Source: JAUSNA01 sp964511965
GTDB taxonomy: Bacteria; Patescibacteriota; Microgenomatia; Levybacterales; GWA1-39-11
NCBI GenBank assembly: GCA_964511965.1
Contig: CAZEGF010000029.1
Location: 1-31,910 of the forward strand
Length of the DNA: 31,910 nucleotides
Direction of reading: 5' to 3'
Shown here: in pieces, positions 1 to 6,550 of the stretch
Layout of the letters: each line of letters starts with the position of its first letter
Position numbering within the stretch: the first letter of the stretch is position 1
Notes under the pieces: generated by a model
Told to the model about the DNA's origin: nothing
The model's database searches: none
What the model saw: the letters and a program-made list of their open reading frames with translations, nothing else
Position numbers and translations under genes: made by a program

Positions 1-17
1 ATTGGAAATCTGATGTT

Positions 18-116
18 TTACCGGTAAACTAATCCCGCAAAATTTTTGCAGGGATTTATCCCTTGCAAGAATTTTTGTGAGTAGGCTTGCCGGCAAGGTT
101 TCCTTACCGGTAAACT
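18..116. repeat. Palindrome-rich intergenic repeat element
   Basis: The sequence TTACCGGTAAACT occurs at 18-30 and again at 104-116, and each copy contains the palindrome TTACCGGTAA, so the pair reads as both a direct and an inverted repeat. Between them lie further palindromes: GCAAAATTTTTGC near 38-50, an imperfect hairpin at 46-68 (TTGCA-GGGAT arms), CTTGCAAG at 62-69 and CTTGCCGGCAAG at 86-97. The stretch 92-108 (GGCAAGGTTTCCTTACC) reappears with one extra C at 8567-8584, next to a tRNA-Lys fragment. This resembles a small REP- or MITE-like repeat; no coding capacity is visible. The left edge may be cut by the window. Confidence 0.55.
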
Positions 117-166
117 GCACTCGTGCTTATTATATTAAAAAGGTTCTATAAATTAAAGATCTTCTG

Positions 167-240
167 TCGGGGAAAGAGGACTTGAACCTCCGGCCTCACG
201 GTCCCAAACCGCGCGCTCTAGCCAACTGAGCTACTCCCCG
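167..240 (-). tRNA. tRNA-Pro (anticodon UGG)
   Basis: On the minus strand a full cloverleaf is visible: acceptor CGGGGAG paired with TTCCCCG, D-arm with the usual GG in its loop, anticodon loop TTTGGGA giving UGG, and T-loop TTCAAGT. The discriminator base is A and CCA is not encoded. The 5' leader carries an unusual hairpin (234-266). The gene is transcribed away from the malic enzyme gene, from a promoter just in front of that gene. Confidence 0.95.
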
Positions 241-266
241 AAAAATGTACTGCATTTTTCGGGGAG
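234..266 (-). repeat. 14-bp inverted repeat spanning tRNA-Pro 5' end and leader
   Basis: Positions 234-247 (CTCCCCGAAAAATG) are the exact reverse complement of 253-266, with a 5-nt loop at 248-252. The tRNA-proximal arm includes all seven bases of the 5' acceptor strand. In the precursor the leader could therefore pair with the start of the tRNA before the cloverleaf forms. The same arrangement occurs at tRNA-His. Confidence 0.85.
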
Positions 267-344
267 CAAGACAAGCTTCTCCATGCAGTCCATTAATCTA
301 GTAAATGCTTGGCTTACTCCCAGGAGCAAACTTACATTCATCAT

Positions 345-373
345 ATTTTACTGTTTAGCCTCTTCAAAAACAA
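345..373 (-). promoter_or_regulatory. Putative tRNA-Pro promoter
   Basis: On the minus strand TTGTTT (368-373) and TAAAAT (345-350) are separated by 17 bp, a sigma70-type layout. Two other tRNA transcription units in the window have the same TAAAAT -10 hexamer. The predicted transcript would have a leader of roughly 100 nt containing the 234-266 hairpin. Confidence 0.45.
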
Positions 374-385
374 GCACAACACCTC

Positions 386-1627
386 ATGACACACAATAAT
401 AAATATGATAAAGTCTATGTTGATATGGATATATACGAAGAATCAGTCCAGCTCCACAAAAAACTCAATGGAAAGCTTGAGGTAATCTCCAAAACAGAGA
501 TCAAAGACAAAAAAGATCTTTCACTTATCTATACTCCCGGCGTTGCAGAGGTTTGTAGAATTATCGACCAAGATCATGATAAAGCATACGAACTAACTAT
601 TAAGGGTAATACTGTGGCAATTGTGTCCGATGGCTCTGCAGTTTTAGGTCTTGGCAATATAGGACCTTATGCTGCAATTCCTGTTATGGAGGGGAAGGCT
701 GTTCTATTTAAAGAATATGCAGGAATAAATGCTTTTCCAATAACAGTTGAGACACAAAATTCTTTTGAAGTTATTAATCTAGTCAAAAACATAGCTCCTG
801 TTTTTGCAGGAATAAATTTGGAGGACATTGCTGCTCCCCGCTGTTTTGAAATTGAAGAAGCTTTACAAGATATTGGAATACCTGTATTTCATGATGATCA
901 GCATGGAACAGCAATTGTTTTATTAGCCGCTCTCATAAATTCTGCAAAATTAGCTGGGAAAGACATGAGAGAGCTACGTGTTGTTATTAATGGTGCAGGT
1001 GCAGCCGGAACCGCGATTGCCCAATTACTTCTTTGTGTGGGGCACAATCCGGATGTTTGTGAACCGGTTAAAGAGATTATAGTTGTTGATTCAAAGGGAA
1101 TAGTTACCACTAAAAGACCTGACATTATGGATAACCCTTGGAAAATGAGGCTTGCTACCATTACAAATAGGAATCAGGTTGAGGGAAGTCTGGATGATGC
1201 AATGACTGGTGCTGATGTATTCATCGGAGTAAGCAAAGGTGCACTTCTTACCCCAAACTCTATAAAGAAAATGAACGAACGCCCTATTATTTTTGCGATG
1301 GCCAATCCAACTCCTGAGATCATGCCTGATGAAGCAAAGGAAGCTGGTGCTTTTATTGTTGGTACTGGTAGATCTGATTTACCAAATCAAGTGAATAATG
1401 TTTTAGCATTCCCTGGAGTATTTTTAGGGGCAATTCAGGCTCGTGCCCACACTATCACAAATGAAATGAAAATTGAGGCCGCTTTTGCATTGGCTGAGTG
1501 TGTCGAAAATCCTTCGGTTGATAATATATTACCCTCCCCGCTTGATAAAACAGTAGCTCCAAAGATTGCAAAAAGAGTATCAGAGGTGTATAAAAAAGGA
1601 CAGGAACTTTTGAAAAATGCCAGGTGA
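386..1627 (+). CDS. NAD(P)-dependent malic enzyme
   Basis: Oxidative decarboxylation of malate to pyruvate with NAD(P)+ reduction; cytosolic. This is the short bacterial form (413 aa, no phosphotransacetylase extension). Recognisable family motifs are YTPGVAEVC with the catalytic Tyr near residue 49, SDGSAVLGLGNIG, MEGKAVLFKEYAG with the catalytic Lys near 104, EDIAAP and HDDQHGTA (metal and substrate acids), and a Rossmann fold starting at INGAGAAG. The first ATG is used here; an in-frame ATG at codon 14 is equally possible because neither has a Shine-Dalgarno sequence and homology only becomes clear around residue 20. The next gene overlaps its 3' end by 11 bp. It ends in TGA, which shows TGA is a stop in this genome. 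Whether it uses NAD or NADP cannot be told from the sequence. Confidence 0.93.
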   Translation: MTHNNKYDKVYVDMDIYEESVQLHKKLNGKLEVISKTEIKDKKDLSLIYTPGVAEVCRIIDQDHDKAYELTIKGNTVAIVSDGSAVLGLGNIGPYAAIPVMEGKAVLFKEYAGINAFPITVETQNSFEVINLVKNIAPVFAGINLEDIAAPRCFEIEEALQDIGIPVFHDDQHGTAIVLLAALINSAKLAGKDMRELRVVINGAGAAGTAIAQLLLCVGHNPDVCEPVKEIIVVDSKGIVTTKRPDIMDNPWKMRLATITNRNQVEGSLDDAMTGADVFIGVSKGALLTPNSIKKMNERPIIFAMANPTPEIMPDEAKEAGAFIVGTGRSDLPNQVNNVLAFPGVFLGAIQARAHTITNEMKIEAAFALAECVENPSVDNILPSPLDKTVAPKIAKRVSEVYKKGQELLKNAR

Positions 1628-2468
1628 ATTAAGAAGTTTTACCCCGCCCGCTCCAGATATTCTCGCAAGAGCTGTTATTTACGAACCAGACAGACATTTT
1701 CAATACGAAACTGCTATGAATCAAGCAGTTGGTGCATTGGCACCTGTTTTTGCGGCTCTTTCAGAACCTGAAAGAATTAGTAGAAGTACTACAATACGGG
1801 ATGGAGAAAGGGAGGAAGATTTGTGGCGAAAGCAATTGGAATTTTCACCCCGATTCATGTTTCAGGGGCAAGAATACGTAGTTGGATCCAGGCAAATCGT
1901 TGATATAGAAGGGGTAACGAGAGCAATAATTTTAGAAACAGCAATCGATCATGATAGTGTATTTTTAGGTGGATTGTACTATGACCCCAAGCAAACCCGT
2001 GCACCATATGAAGTAAAAACTAGAACAGGTTTAGCTCTGGGAGGGGAAGCTAAAGAAATTGCACATCTAGCTGTACTTGTTGCTTCAGAGGCACCGAAGC
2101 AGGCTGTTTCAAATGGACACATGAGTGGAAGTTGGTACGAAAGAAGGTTGGACAGTTCAAGAATTGACCCAACAATTCCATATTTCGAAGGAATTCCAAA
2201 ATCAAGAAGTGATTATGAAGGTAATCCTCAAATGTATGAGCTAGTTATTGATAAAGGAGAGAGACTTGTGGCAAAAGTTTCTGAAGATAGTAAATCTTGG
2301 GAAGAAGATGTAACTGGGGAAAGAAAATTGAGCGAACATGAAGTAGCAGCCTGGAAAAAATTGGGACGTATGCTTCCAAAATATTATAAATTAGCTAAAT
2401 ATCCGGATCTTTATAAAAGAGATGACATGGAACCGAAAAGCCTTAGTCAAGTAATGCCCAGTTCTTAG
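1617..2468 (+). CDS. Conserved-looking hypothetical protein
   Basis: A 283-residue soluble protein that I do not recognise. It has no signal peptide or membrane segment. It is acidic to neutral, with several Tyr/Pro-rich stretches and a lysine-rich C-terminal part containing LGRMLPKYYKLAKYP. The start ATG lies inside the last codons of the malic enzyme gene (11-bp overlap), so the two are probably translated from one mRNA. Its 3' end overlaps the convergent YdeI-like gene by 26 bp. Codon use looks like that of its neighbours. Function unknown; coupling to malate metabolism is only positional. Confidence 0.75.
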   Translation: MPGELRSFTPPAPDILARAVIYEPDRHFQYETAMNQAVGALAPVFAALSEPERISRSTTIRDGEREEDLWRKQLEFSPRFMFQGQEYVVGSRQIVDIEGVTRAIILETAIDHDSVFLGGLYYDPKQTRAPYEVKTRTGLALGGEAKEIAHLAVLVASEAPKQAVSNGHMSGSWYERRLDSSRIDPTIPYFEGIPKSRSDYEGNPQMYELVIDKGERLVAKVSEDSKSWEEDVTGERKLSEHEVAAWKKLGRMLPKYYKLAKYPDLYKRDDMEPKSLSQVMPSS

Positions 2469-2985
2469 ATACTTCAGGGACACTGCACATGTTGCGGTTA
2501 AAGCAACAGGGTCTTCTCATCCCTTTATTTAGTTTGTCTAACATTACTTCCAGATGTTTTTTCCTAGTCTCTTCAGTTTTGACTGCTCTTATCCAACGGA
2601 TCCAGTCCCACCGAGCGCTTGGCGTTATATCATCCCATATGTCTTTTGCTTTTTTTGAAGTACTAAGAGCTTTTGAAACGTCAGTTGGCACTTCAGGCTC
2701 TACCCATTCTTTTGTTGGTTCCAATTCAACTTCAACTGTATCTCCAACTTTTACTTTTGCTTCTTCCAATAATTTTTTTGAGGGTGAGAACCAGTGACTT
2801 GGCTTGAGATTTGGTCCATACTTCCCATCAGGTTCAAGAAGCGCTTTGAAAGGAATTTTGTTGAGAGTGCCTGAAACCATCAACATACTTCTGGTGGGAA
2901 ATTGAGCAGAAACCTCTGTGGGAATATGAAGAATTGGCCAAGAATTTATAGATACGAGTTTTGTGGAAAATTTAATTTTTAACAT
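2443..2985 (-). CDS. DUF1905 / YdeI-OmpD-associated family protein
   Basis: About 180 residues in two parts. The N-terminal half is a small beta-barrel-like DUF1905 domain (SGTLNKIPFKALLEPDG, then VKVGDTVEVELEPT). The C-terminal half is the helical YdeI/OmpD-associated region (ITPSARWDWIRWIRAVKTE), followed by a short Cys-containing tail with RRPCCFN. The family has been linked loosely to bacteriocin protection; the biochemical role is unknown. The ORF stays open upstream into tRNA-His, but the ATG at 2985 is the sensible start. That start is only 3 nt past the end of the mature tRNA-His, so the tRNA and this gene must share a transcript or overlap in control, and tRNA 3' processing would leave a nearly leaderless mRNA. 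Confidence 0.8.
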   Translation of the reverse strand: MLKIKFSTKLVSINSWPILHIPTEVSAQFPTRSMLMVSGTLNKIPFKALLEPDGKYGPNLKPSHWFSPSKKLLEEAKVKVGDTVEVELEPTKEWVEPEVPTDVSKALSTSKKAKDIWDDITPSARWDWIRWIRAVKTEETRKKHLEVMLDKLNKGMRRPCCFNRNMCSVPEVSKNWALLD

Positions 2986-2988
2986 ATG

Positions 2989-3061
2989 GGTGGAAGACGG
3001 GTGCCGCCCCCGCGACCTCCGGTTCCACAAACCGGCGTTCTACTGTTGAACTACATCCACC
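2989..3061 (-). tRNA. tRNA-His (anticodon GUG), atypical D- and T-loops
   Basis: Minus-strand cloverleaf with acceptor GTGGATG, a genome-encoded G at position -1 opposite discriminator C (both His-specific), D-stem GTTC/GAAC, and anticodon loop TTGTGGA giving GUG. Oddities: the T-loop reads GGCGGCA instead of the near-universal TTCRANY, the D-loop reads AACAGTA without the GG pair, and the acceptor has one T-T mismatch. All other tRNAs in the window have normal loops. CCA is not encoded. It is probably the functional tRNA-His, because the identity elements are intact, but a decayed copy cannot be excluded. Confidence 0.85.
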
Positions 3062-3084
3062 ATTTGCAGAGCAAATGGTGGATG
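3054..3084 (-). repeat. 14-bp inverted repeat spanning tRNA-His 5' end and leader
   Basis: CATCCACCATTTGC at 3054-3067 is perfectly complementary to 3071-3084 with only a 3-nt loop (3068-3070). The inner arm holds the whole 5' acceptor strand plus G-1. Immediately outside the outer arm is GCAAGGC, matching GCAAGAC outside the tRNA-Pro hairpin. Confidence 0.88.
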
Positions 3085-3158
3085 CAAGGCGAACGAAGTG
3101 AGACTTACATTCACCAAAATCCATTCATCTACTCTTTTAATCTAACATTCTTTCTCTG

Positions 3159-3231
3159 CGCCCTCGGCGGGAGTCGAACCCACAACCTTATCGTTAGAAC
3201 CGATTTGCTCTATCCATTGAGCTACGAGGGC
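3159..3231 (-). tRNA. tRNA-Arg (anticodon UCU)
   Basis: Minus-strand cloverleaf: acceptor GCCCTCG/CGAGGGC, D-loop with GG, anticodon loop GTTCTAA giving UCU (AGA codons), T-loop TTCGACT, discriminator G. There is an A-A mismatch at the top of the anticodon stem (27-43). No CCA is encoded. It lies 97 bp upstream of tRNA-His in the same direction and may be co-transcribed with it. Confidence 0.94.
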
Positions 3232-3247
3232 ATACCTTTCAGCCTAT

Positions 3248-3277
3248 ATTTTACTATACCATAGGCTATTTGCACAA
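3248..3277 (-). promoter_or_regulatory. Putative tRNA-Arg(UCU) promoter
   Basis: Minus-strand TTGTGC (3272-3277) and TAAAAT (3248-3253) are spaced 18 bp apart. A 7-bp inverted repeat (AGCCTAT 3241-3247 / ATAGGCT 3261-3267) overlaps the spacer and could be a regulatory site or chance. Confidence 0.4.
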
Positions 3278-3287
3278 CAGAGGGGAT

Positions 3288-4700
3288 TTAGAAGGAGAAT
3301 TTAATGAACGTGCAATTATTCGCATCCTGTCCTGTTTCAACCGTTTTTGCAGGGGTAAATGTTTGAAGTTGCAAGTTTTTCTTTTGTTGTGCCGTTAATG
3401 TTGGAGTCGGAGTAATTACAGAAACTTGATTACTCTGATTTGATGAGCTTCCAAAGATAAATGCAAGTATTCTATCCCAAAGACTTGGAGCTTTTGTAGA
3501 AACACCCAGAACTACCGTACTTGGTGTGAAATAATTAACAGCTGCTTTTCTAGAACAATCCGGATGAGCTTGAATCCTGTAAGTCTGAGTCTTATCAATT
3601 CCCGAAAGATCCAGAGTCCAAATAGCTTGATATCTCGTTTGATCCGCAGTATCTTCAATAACAGTTGTATTTACTTTTTCAGGTGGCTTTACTTGTGTGA
3701 CTATTGTTCCACCACCTTTGTAAAAGGTAAATGTAAATGTAGGAATTTTTGCATAATTTTTGTTAACGCCCATAACTTTCCCATAAGCAGTTACATGGAA
3801 TGGATTCCCAATGACAATTGGGTCAAGCGGTTTTTTGATTCCATCGCATTGGCACATAGAATTATCAAATGGAAATGGTGTCGGTGTCGGTGTCGGTGAT
3901 GGAGTAGGCGTCGGTGTGGCAGTTGGACTTGGAGTTGGAGTAGGAGTATTTGTAGGCGTAGGAGTAGCTGTTGGTGTTGGAGTTGCTGCTGGAGAAGGAC
4001 TTGGTGTTGGTGTATTGGTAGGGGTTGGTGAAGGCTTGGTAGTTGGTGTTGGCTTATTGGTCACTGGTGGATTTGTGACCGGGGGATTGGTGACAGGAGG
4101 ATTTGTAACGACGGGTGGAGGACACCACATACATGTGGTACCGGTTGCACATGTTCCACCTCTTGGTGACCATGAAGAGGTACCACATGAGGTATTTAAC
4201 ATTCCCGATGGATTACATATACCACCAGCAGGAACACAGGTATAAGTTACTCCTGGGGGTGCTGGAGGTGTGGTCGGTGCAGGTTTACAAACATTCCAAG
4301 AAGAGCCACAACCGTAGGGACAAGTATTACCATCGTGCTCCATAAAACCACAAAAACCATCTGCATACTTCATATGCCAGGTGTTATTTACGCATGTTTC
4401 AACGTAACCATCTCCATATGCTGGGCATATGTGACAAGTTGGATCAGGAGCATGATCATGTACCTGTCCCGGAACAACACAATTTCCAGCACCGTCGCAT
4501 GTCCACAAATTATTTACAACTCTACATGTAGCCTGGTCTGTTCTATTTGGTCCTCCATAATATATACCTCCATAAAGACACCAAGTACCGGCCGGCTGAT
4601 CAGCACAACTCGCAACTTGTGCACTTACTGGTTTTGCAATACCAATAAGCAACAAACTCACAAAGGCAAGAAAAATGTATCTAACGAGTAGTTTTTTCAT
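3288..4700 (-). CDS. Secreted Cys-rich protein with Pro/Thr stalk (paralogue 1)
   Basis: A 470-residue exported protein of unknown family. Residues 1-27 form a signal peptide (MKKLLVRYIF start, hydrophobic core, SAQVA end). Residues 30-190 are rich in paired cysteines, suggesting disulfide-stabilised modules. A Pro/Thr-rich linker follows (three NPPVT units, then TPTP repeats) up to about residue 275. The C-terminal 195 residues contain a beta-rich domain starting near NSMCQCDG and end in a tail with TFTPAK and a final CTFIKFSF. The domain and tail are nearly duplicated in the gene at 5264-6550, while the Cys-rich heads differ. The start overlaps the preceding gene by 20 bp. A surface adhesin or fibre-like role is plausible; no known domain was recognised. 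Confidence 0.82.
   Translation of the reverse strand: MKKLLVRYIFLAFVSLLLIGIAKPVSAQVASCADQPAGTWCLYGGIYYGGPNRTDQATCRVVNNLWTCDGAGNCVVPGQVHDHAPDPTCHICPAYGDGYVETCVNNTWHMKYADGFCGFMEHDGNTCPYGCGSSWNVCKPAPTTPPAPPGVTYTCVPAGGICNPSGMLNTSCGTSSWSPRGGTCATGTTCMWCPPPVVTNPPVTNPPVTNPPVTNKPTPTTKPSPTPTNTPTPSPSPAATPTPTATPTPTNTPTPTPSPTATPTPTPSPTPTPTPFPFDNSMCQCDGIKKPLDPIVIGNPFHVTAYGKVMGVNKNYAKIPTFTFTFYKGGGTIVTQVKPPEKVNTTVIEDTADQTRYQAIWTLDLSGIDKTQTYRIQAHPDCSRKAAVNYFTPSTVVLGVSTKAPSLWDRILAFIFGSSSNQSNQVSVITPTPTLTAQQKKNLQLQTFTPAKTVETGQDANNCTFIKFSF
3877..4112 (-). repeat. Pro/Thr-coding tandem repeat
   Basis: Degenerate 6-bp units coding Thr-Pro run from about 3877 to 4060, followed by three 15-bp units coding NPPVT near 4066-4112. 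They form the stalk of the secreted protein. Such repeats can change in number by replication slippage. Confidence 0.8.
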
Positions 4701-5226
4701 TTAGAACAGTGAAAACGTTGGCAAAGACATGATGTGCCGCATTACCATCCATAGAAATTCGGGATATCGTTACTCCTCCGCGCAGTGTGTCCCCTACTTT
4801 GATAGCCTCAAAAGTTGTTTTTGAAGGTACATTTGGAGTGGCGCCCTCTCTGTAAAAACCAGTAAGAGACTGTTGTAGGTATATTTGAACATGCATATTA
4901 TTGCGCTCAAGGGTAAAAGAATCTGCGTCTTTAGCAACAACTTTTCCTTCAACACTCCCTCCCCATTCTGTGAATACCGGGGATTCCAGAATTGCAATCG
5001 GATCTACCACTAATTTTGGGTCTGCATTTATTCTTGGAGTTATAGTTGGTTGTATAGTTGAAGGTGGAAGATAACTAGCGCTTTGATTTTTAGTACCTGA
5101 AAAAAAAGTTCCTGCTAAAAAACCTGCAGCTAAAGTAAGGAATAAAAGTACTACTATTATTATTTTACTCTTGCTTAAAAAGATTGTTCTATGTTTCTCC
5201 AATACAGGTACGTCAGAGTTTTCCAT
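4681..5226 (-). CDS. Membrane-anchored small beta-domain protein
   Basis: 181 residues: a short cytosolic N-terminus, one transmembrane helix at about 22-43 (IIIVVLLFLTLAAGFLAG), a Ser/Thr/Pro-rich linker with PPSTIQPTITP, then a domain from about residue 75. The domain pattern (GGSVEGKVVAKDADSFTLE, later IKVGDTLRGG) resembles OB-fold or DUF5666-like extracellular domains, but this is a guess. It sits between the two paralogous Cys-rich proteins in the operon, 37 bp after the upstream gene, and its stop lies inside the next gene. It probably works outside the membrane with the two secreted proteins. Confidence 0.75.
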   Translation of the reverse strand: MENSDVPVLEKHRTIFLSKSKIIIVVLLFLTLAAGFLAGTFFSGTKNQSASYLPPSTIQPTITPRINADPKLVVDPIAILESPVFTEWGGSVEGKVVAKDADSFTLERNNMHVQIYLQQSLTGFYREGATPNVPSKTTFEAIKVGDTLRGGVTISRISMDGNAAHHVFANVFTVLNEKTTR

Positions 5227-5263
5227 ATCTAATTATTGCCTTATTCCCTGATCGAAGTCAATC

Positions 5264-6550
5264 CTAAAAGGAAAATTTCACAAACGTACAGTTATTAGCA
5301 TCTTGACCGGTTTCCACATTTTTTGCCGGGGTGAAGGTCTTTAGTTGTAAGTTCCTCTTCTGCTCTTCGGTAAGAGTTGGCGTTGGAGTTGGAGCTGCTA
5401 TTTGGTTTTGATTATTATTATTTCCTCCAAAAAGTCCCATAAAAAATGAAGCTATTTTATCCCAGAAACTCTTTGGCTTGGCATCATTGGTACCAAGGAC
5501 CACTCTATCTGCATTGTAATAAGCAACTGCCGCTTTTCTGGAGCAATCAGGATGAGCTTGGATCCTGTATGTTTGAGATTTATCAATTCCAGTTAGGTCA
5601 AGTGTCCATACAGCTTGATATTTCGTTTTTTCTGCTGTTTCTTCAATAATAGTCGTGTTAACTTTTTCAGGTGGTTTTACCTGAGTAACTACTGTTCCAC
5701 CACCCTTGTAAAATGTGAATGTAAAGGTTGGAATTTTTGCATAATTTTTATTCACTCCCATAACTTTTCCATAAGCTGTTACATGGAATGGATTTCCTAT
5801 GACAATTGGGTCTAATGGTTTTTTTATACCATCGCACTGGCACATTGAATTATCAAATGGAAATGGTGTTGGAGTTGGCGTTGGCGTAGCCGTCGGCGTT
5901 GGGGACGGTGTTGGTGTATTTGTTGGAGTTGGTGTAGCAGTTGGGGTTGGTGTATTGGTTGGAGTTGGCGTAGCCGTTGGGGTTGGTGTTGCAGTAGGTG
6001 TAGGGGTTGCTGTAGGTGTTGGTGTTGGCGTAGGAGTATTTGTAGGAGTTGGAGTTGGTGTTGGATGAGAACACTTATTATTAGTGCAAACCGTACATCC
6101 ATCTTTCGCTCCTTGGCAAGCGTAATTTCCGGAACATGGTGATCCACAAGATGGAGGTGTCGTCGGAGTTGGAGTTGGAGCCGATCCACAGCTAAACCCA
6201 CCTGTCTCACTACTCGTACATTGAGGACATTGAATTGGACAAGATAACCCACCAGGTGTACAGGGACCTCCACAAATAGGTGGAGCAGGTGGTGGTTGAG
6301 GTGGAATACAATCCGTAGGTGGGCCATAAGCTGCACACATTAATGACTGGTTGGGACAGGTAGGATCGGTGTATTTAAGAGCTGTACATGCTTCAAAGCA
6401 TAACTGTCCATTAACCATCACCCATCTATCATAAGTACCAGTTGGAACTTCAGTAGGAACCGGAGGATTTACAGCGAGAGCATGTGCGATACTTGAAAGA
6501 GTAAAAATTATTGCTATACAAATTGATAAAACAATTAATTTAAATTTCAT
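5264..6550 (-). CDS. Secreted Cys-rich protein with Pro/Thr stalk (paralogue 2)
   Basis: 428 residues with an N-terminal signal peptide (MKFKLIVLSICIAIIFTLSS, ending near AHALA), a Cys-rich region at about 45-165 with CxxC-like pairs, a long Thr-Pro stalk at about 165-232, and the same C-terminal domain as the gene at 3288-4700 (NSMCQCDGIKKPLDP onward). The tails also match, ending CTFVKFSF here. The strong conservation of the C-terminal half and divergence of the heads point to duplication followed by head replacement or rapid evolution. The ATG overlaps the upstream stop in an ATGA arrangement, so translation is probably coupled. Function unknown; surface attachment is a reasonable guess. 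Confidence 0.82.
   Translation of the reverse strand: MKFKLIVLSICIAIIFTLSSIAHALAVNPPVPTEVPTGTYDRWVMVNGQLCFEACTALKYTDPTCPNQSLMCAAYGPPTDCIPPQPPPAPPICGGPCTPGGLSCPIQCPQCTSSETGGFSCGSAPTPTPTTPPSCGSPCSGNYACQGAKDGCTVCTNNKCSHPTPTPTPTNTPTPTPTPTATPTPTATPTPTATPTPTNTPTPTATPTPTNTPTPSPTPTATPTPTPTPFPFDNSMCQCDGIKKPLDPIVIGNPFHVTAYGKVMGVNKNYAKIPTFTFTFYKGGGTVVTQVKPPEKVNTTIIEETAEKTKYQAVWTLDLTGIDKSQTYRIQAHPDCSRKAAVAYYNADRVVLGTNDAKPKSFWDKIASFFMGLFGGNNNNQNQIAAPTPTPTLTEEQKRNLQLKTFTPAKNVETGQDANNCTFVKFSF
5866..6064 (-). repeat. Thr-Pro coding tandem repeat
   Basis: About 200 bp of 6-bp and higher-order 18-bp units that code PTPTAT/PTPTNT blocks. The antisense frames give long open GVGVG stretches that are artefacts of the repeat. 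Unit number is likely to vary between strains. Confidence 0.85.

Noticed and set aside
1..120. CRISPR array from the repeated TTACCGGTAAACT
   Set aside because: Only two copies, palindromic, no regular spacers and no cas genes.
1624..1628. TGA recoded as glycine
   Set aside because: The malic enzyme ends naturally at TGA, and none of the genes needs TGA read-through.
2986..3264. Plus-strand ORF of 92 codons
   Set aside because: It runs through two tRNA genes in antisense and has no protein-like features.
5799..6068. Plus-strand ORF coding a GVGVG-rich protein (and its counterpart at 3811-4245)
   Set aside because: Antisense reading of the Thr-Pro repeat; the minus-strand frame has signal peptides and a conserved domain.
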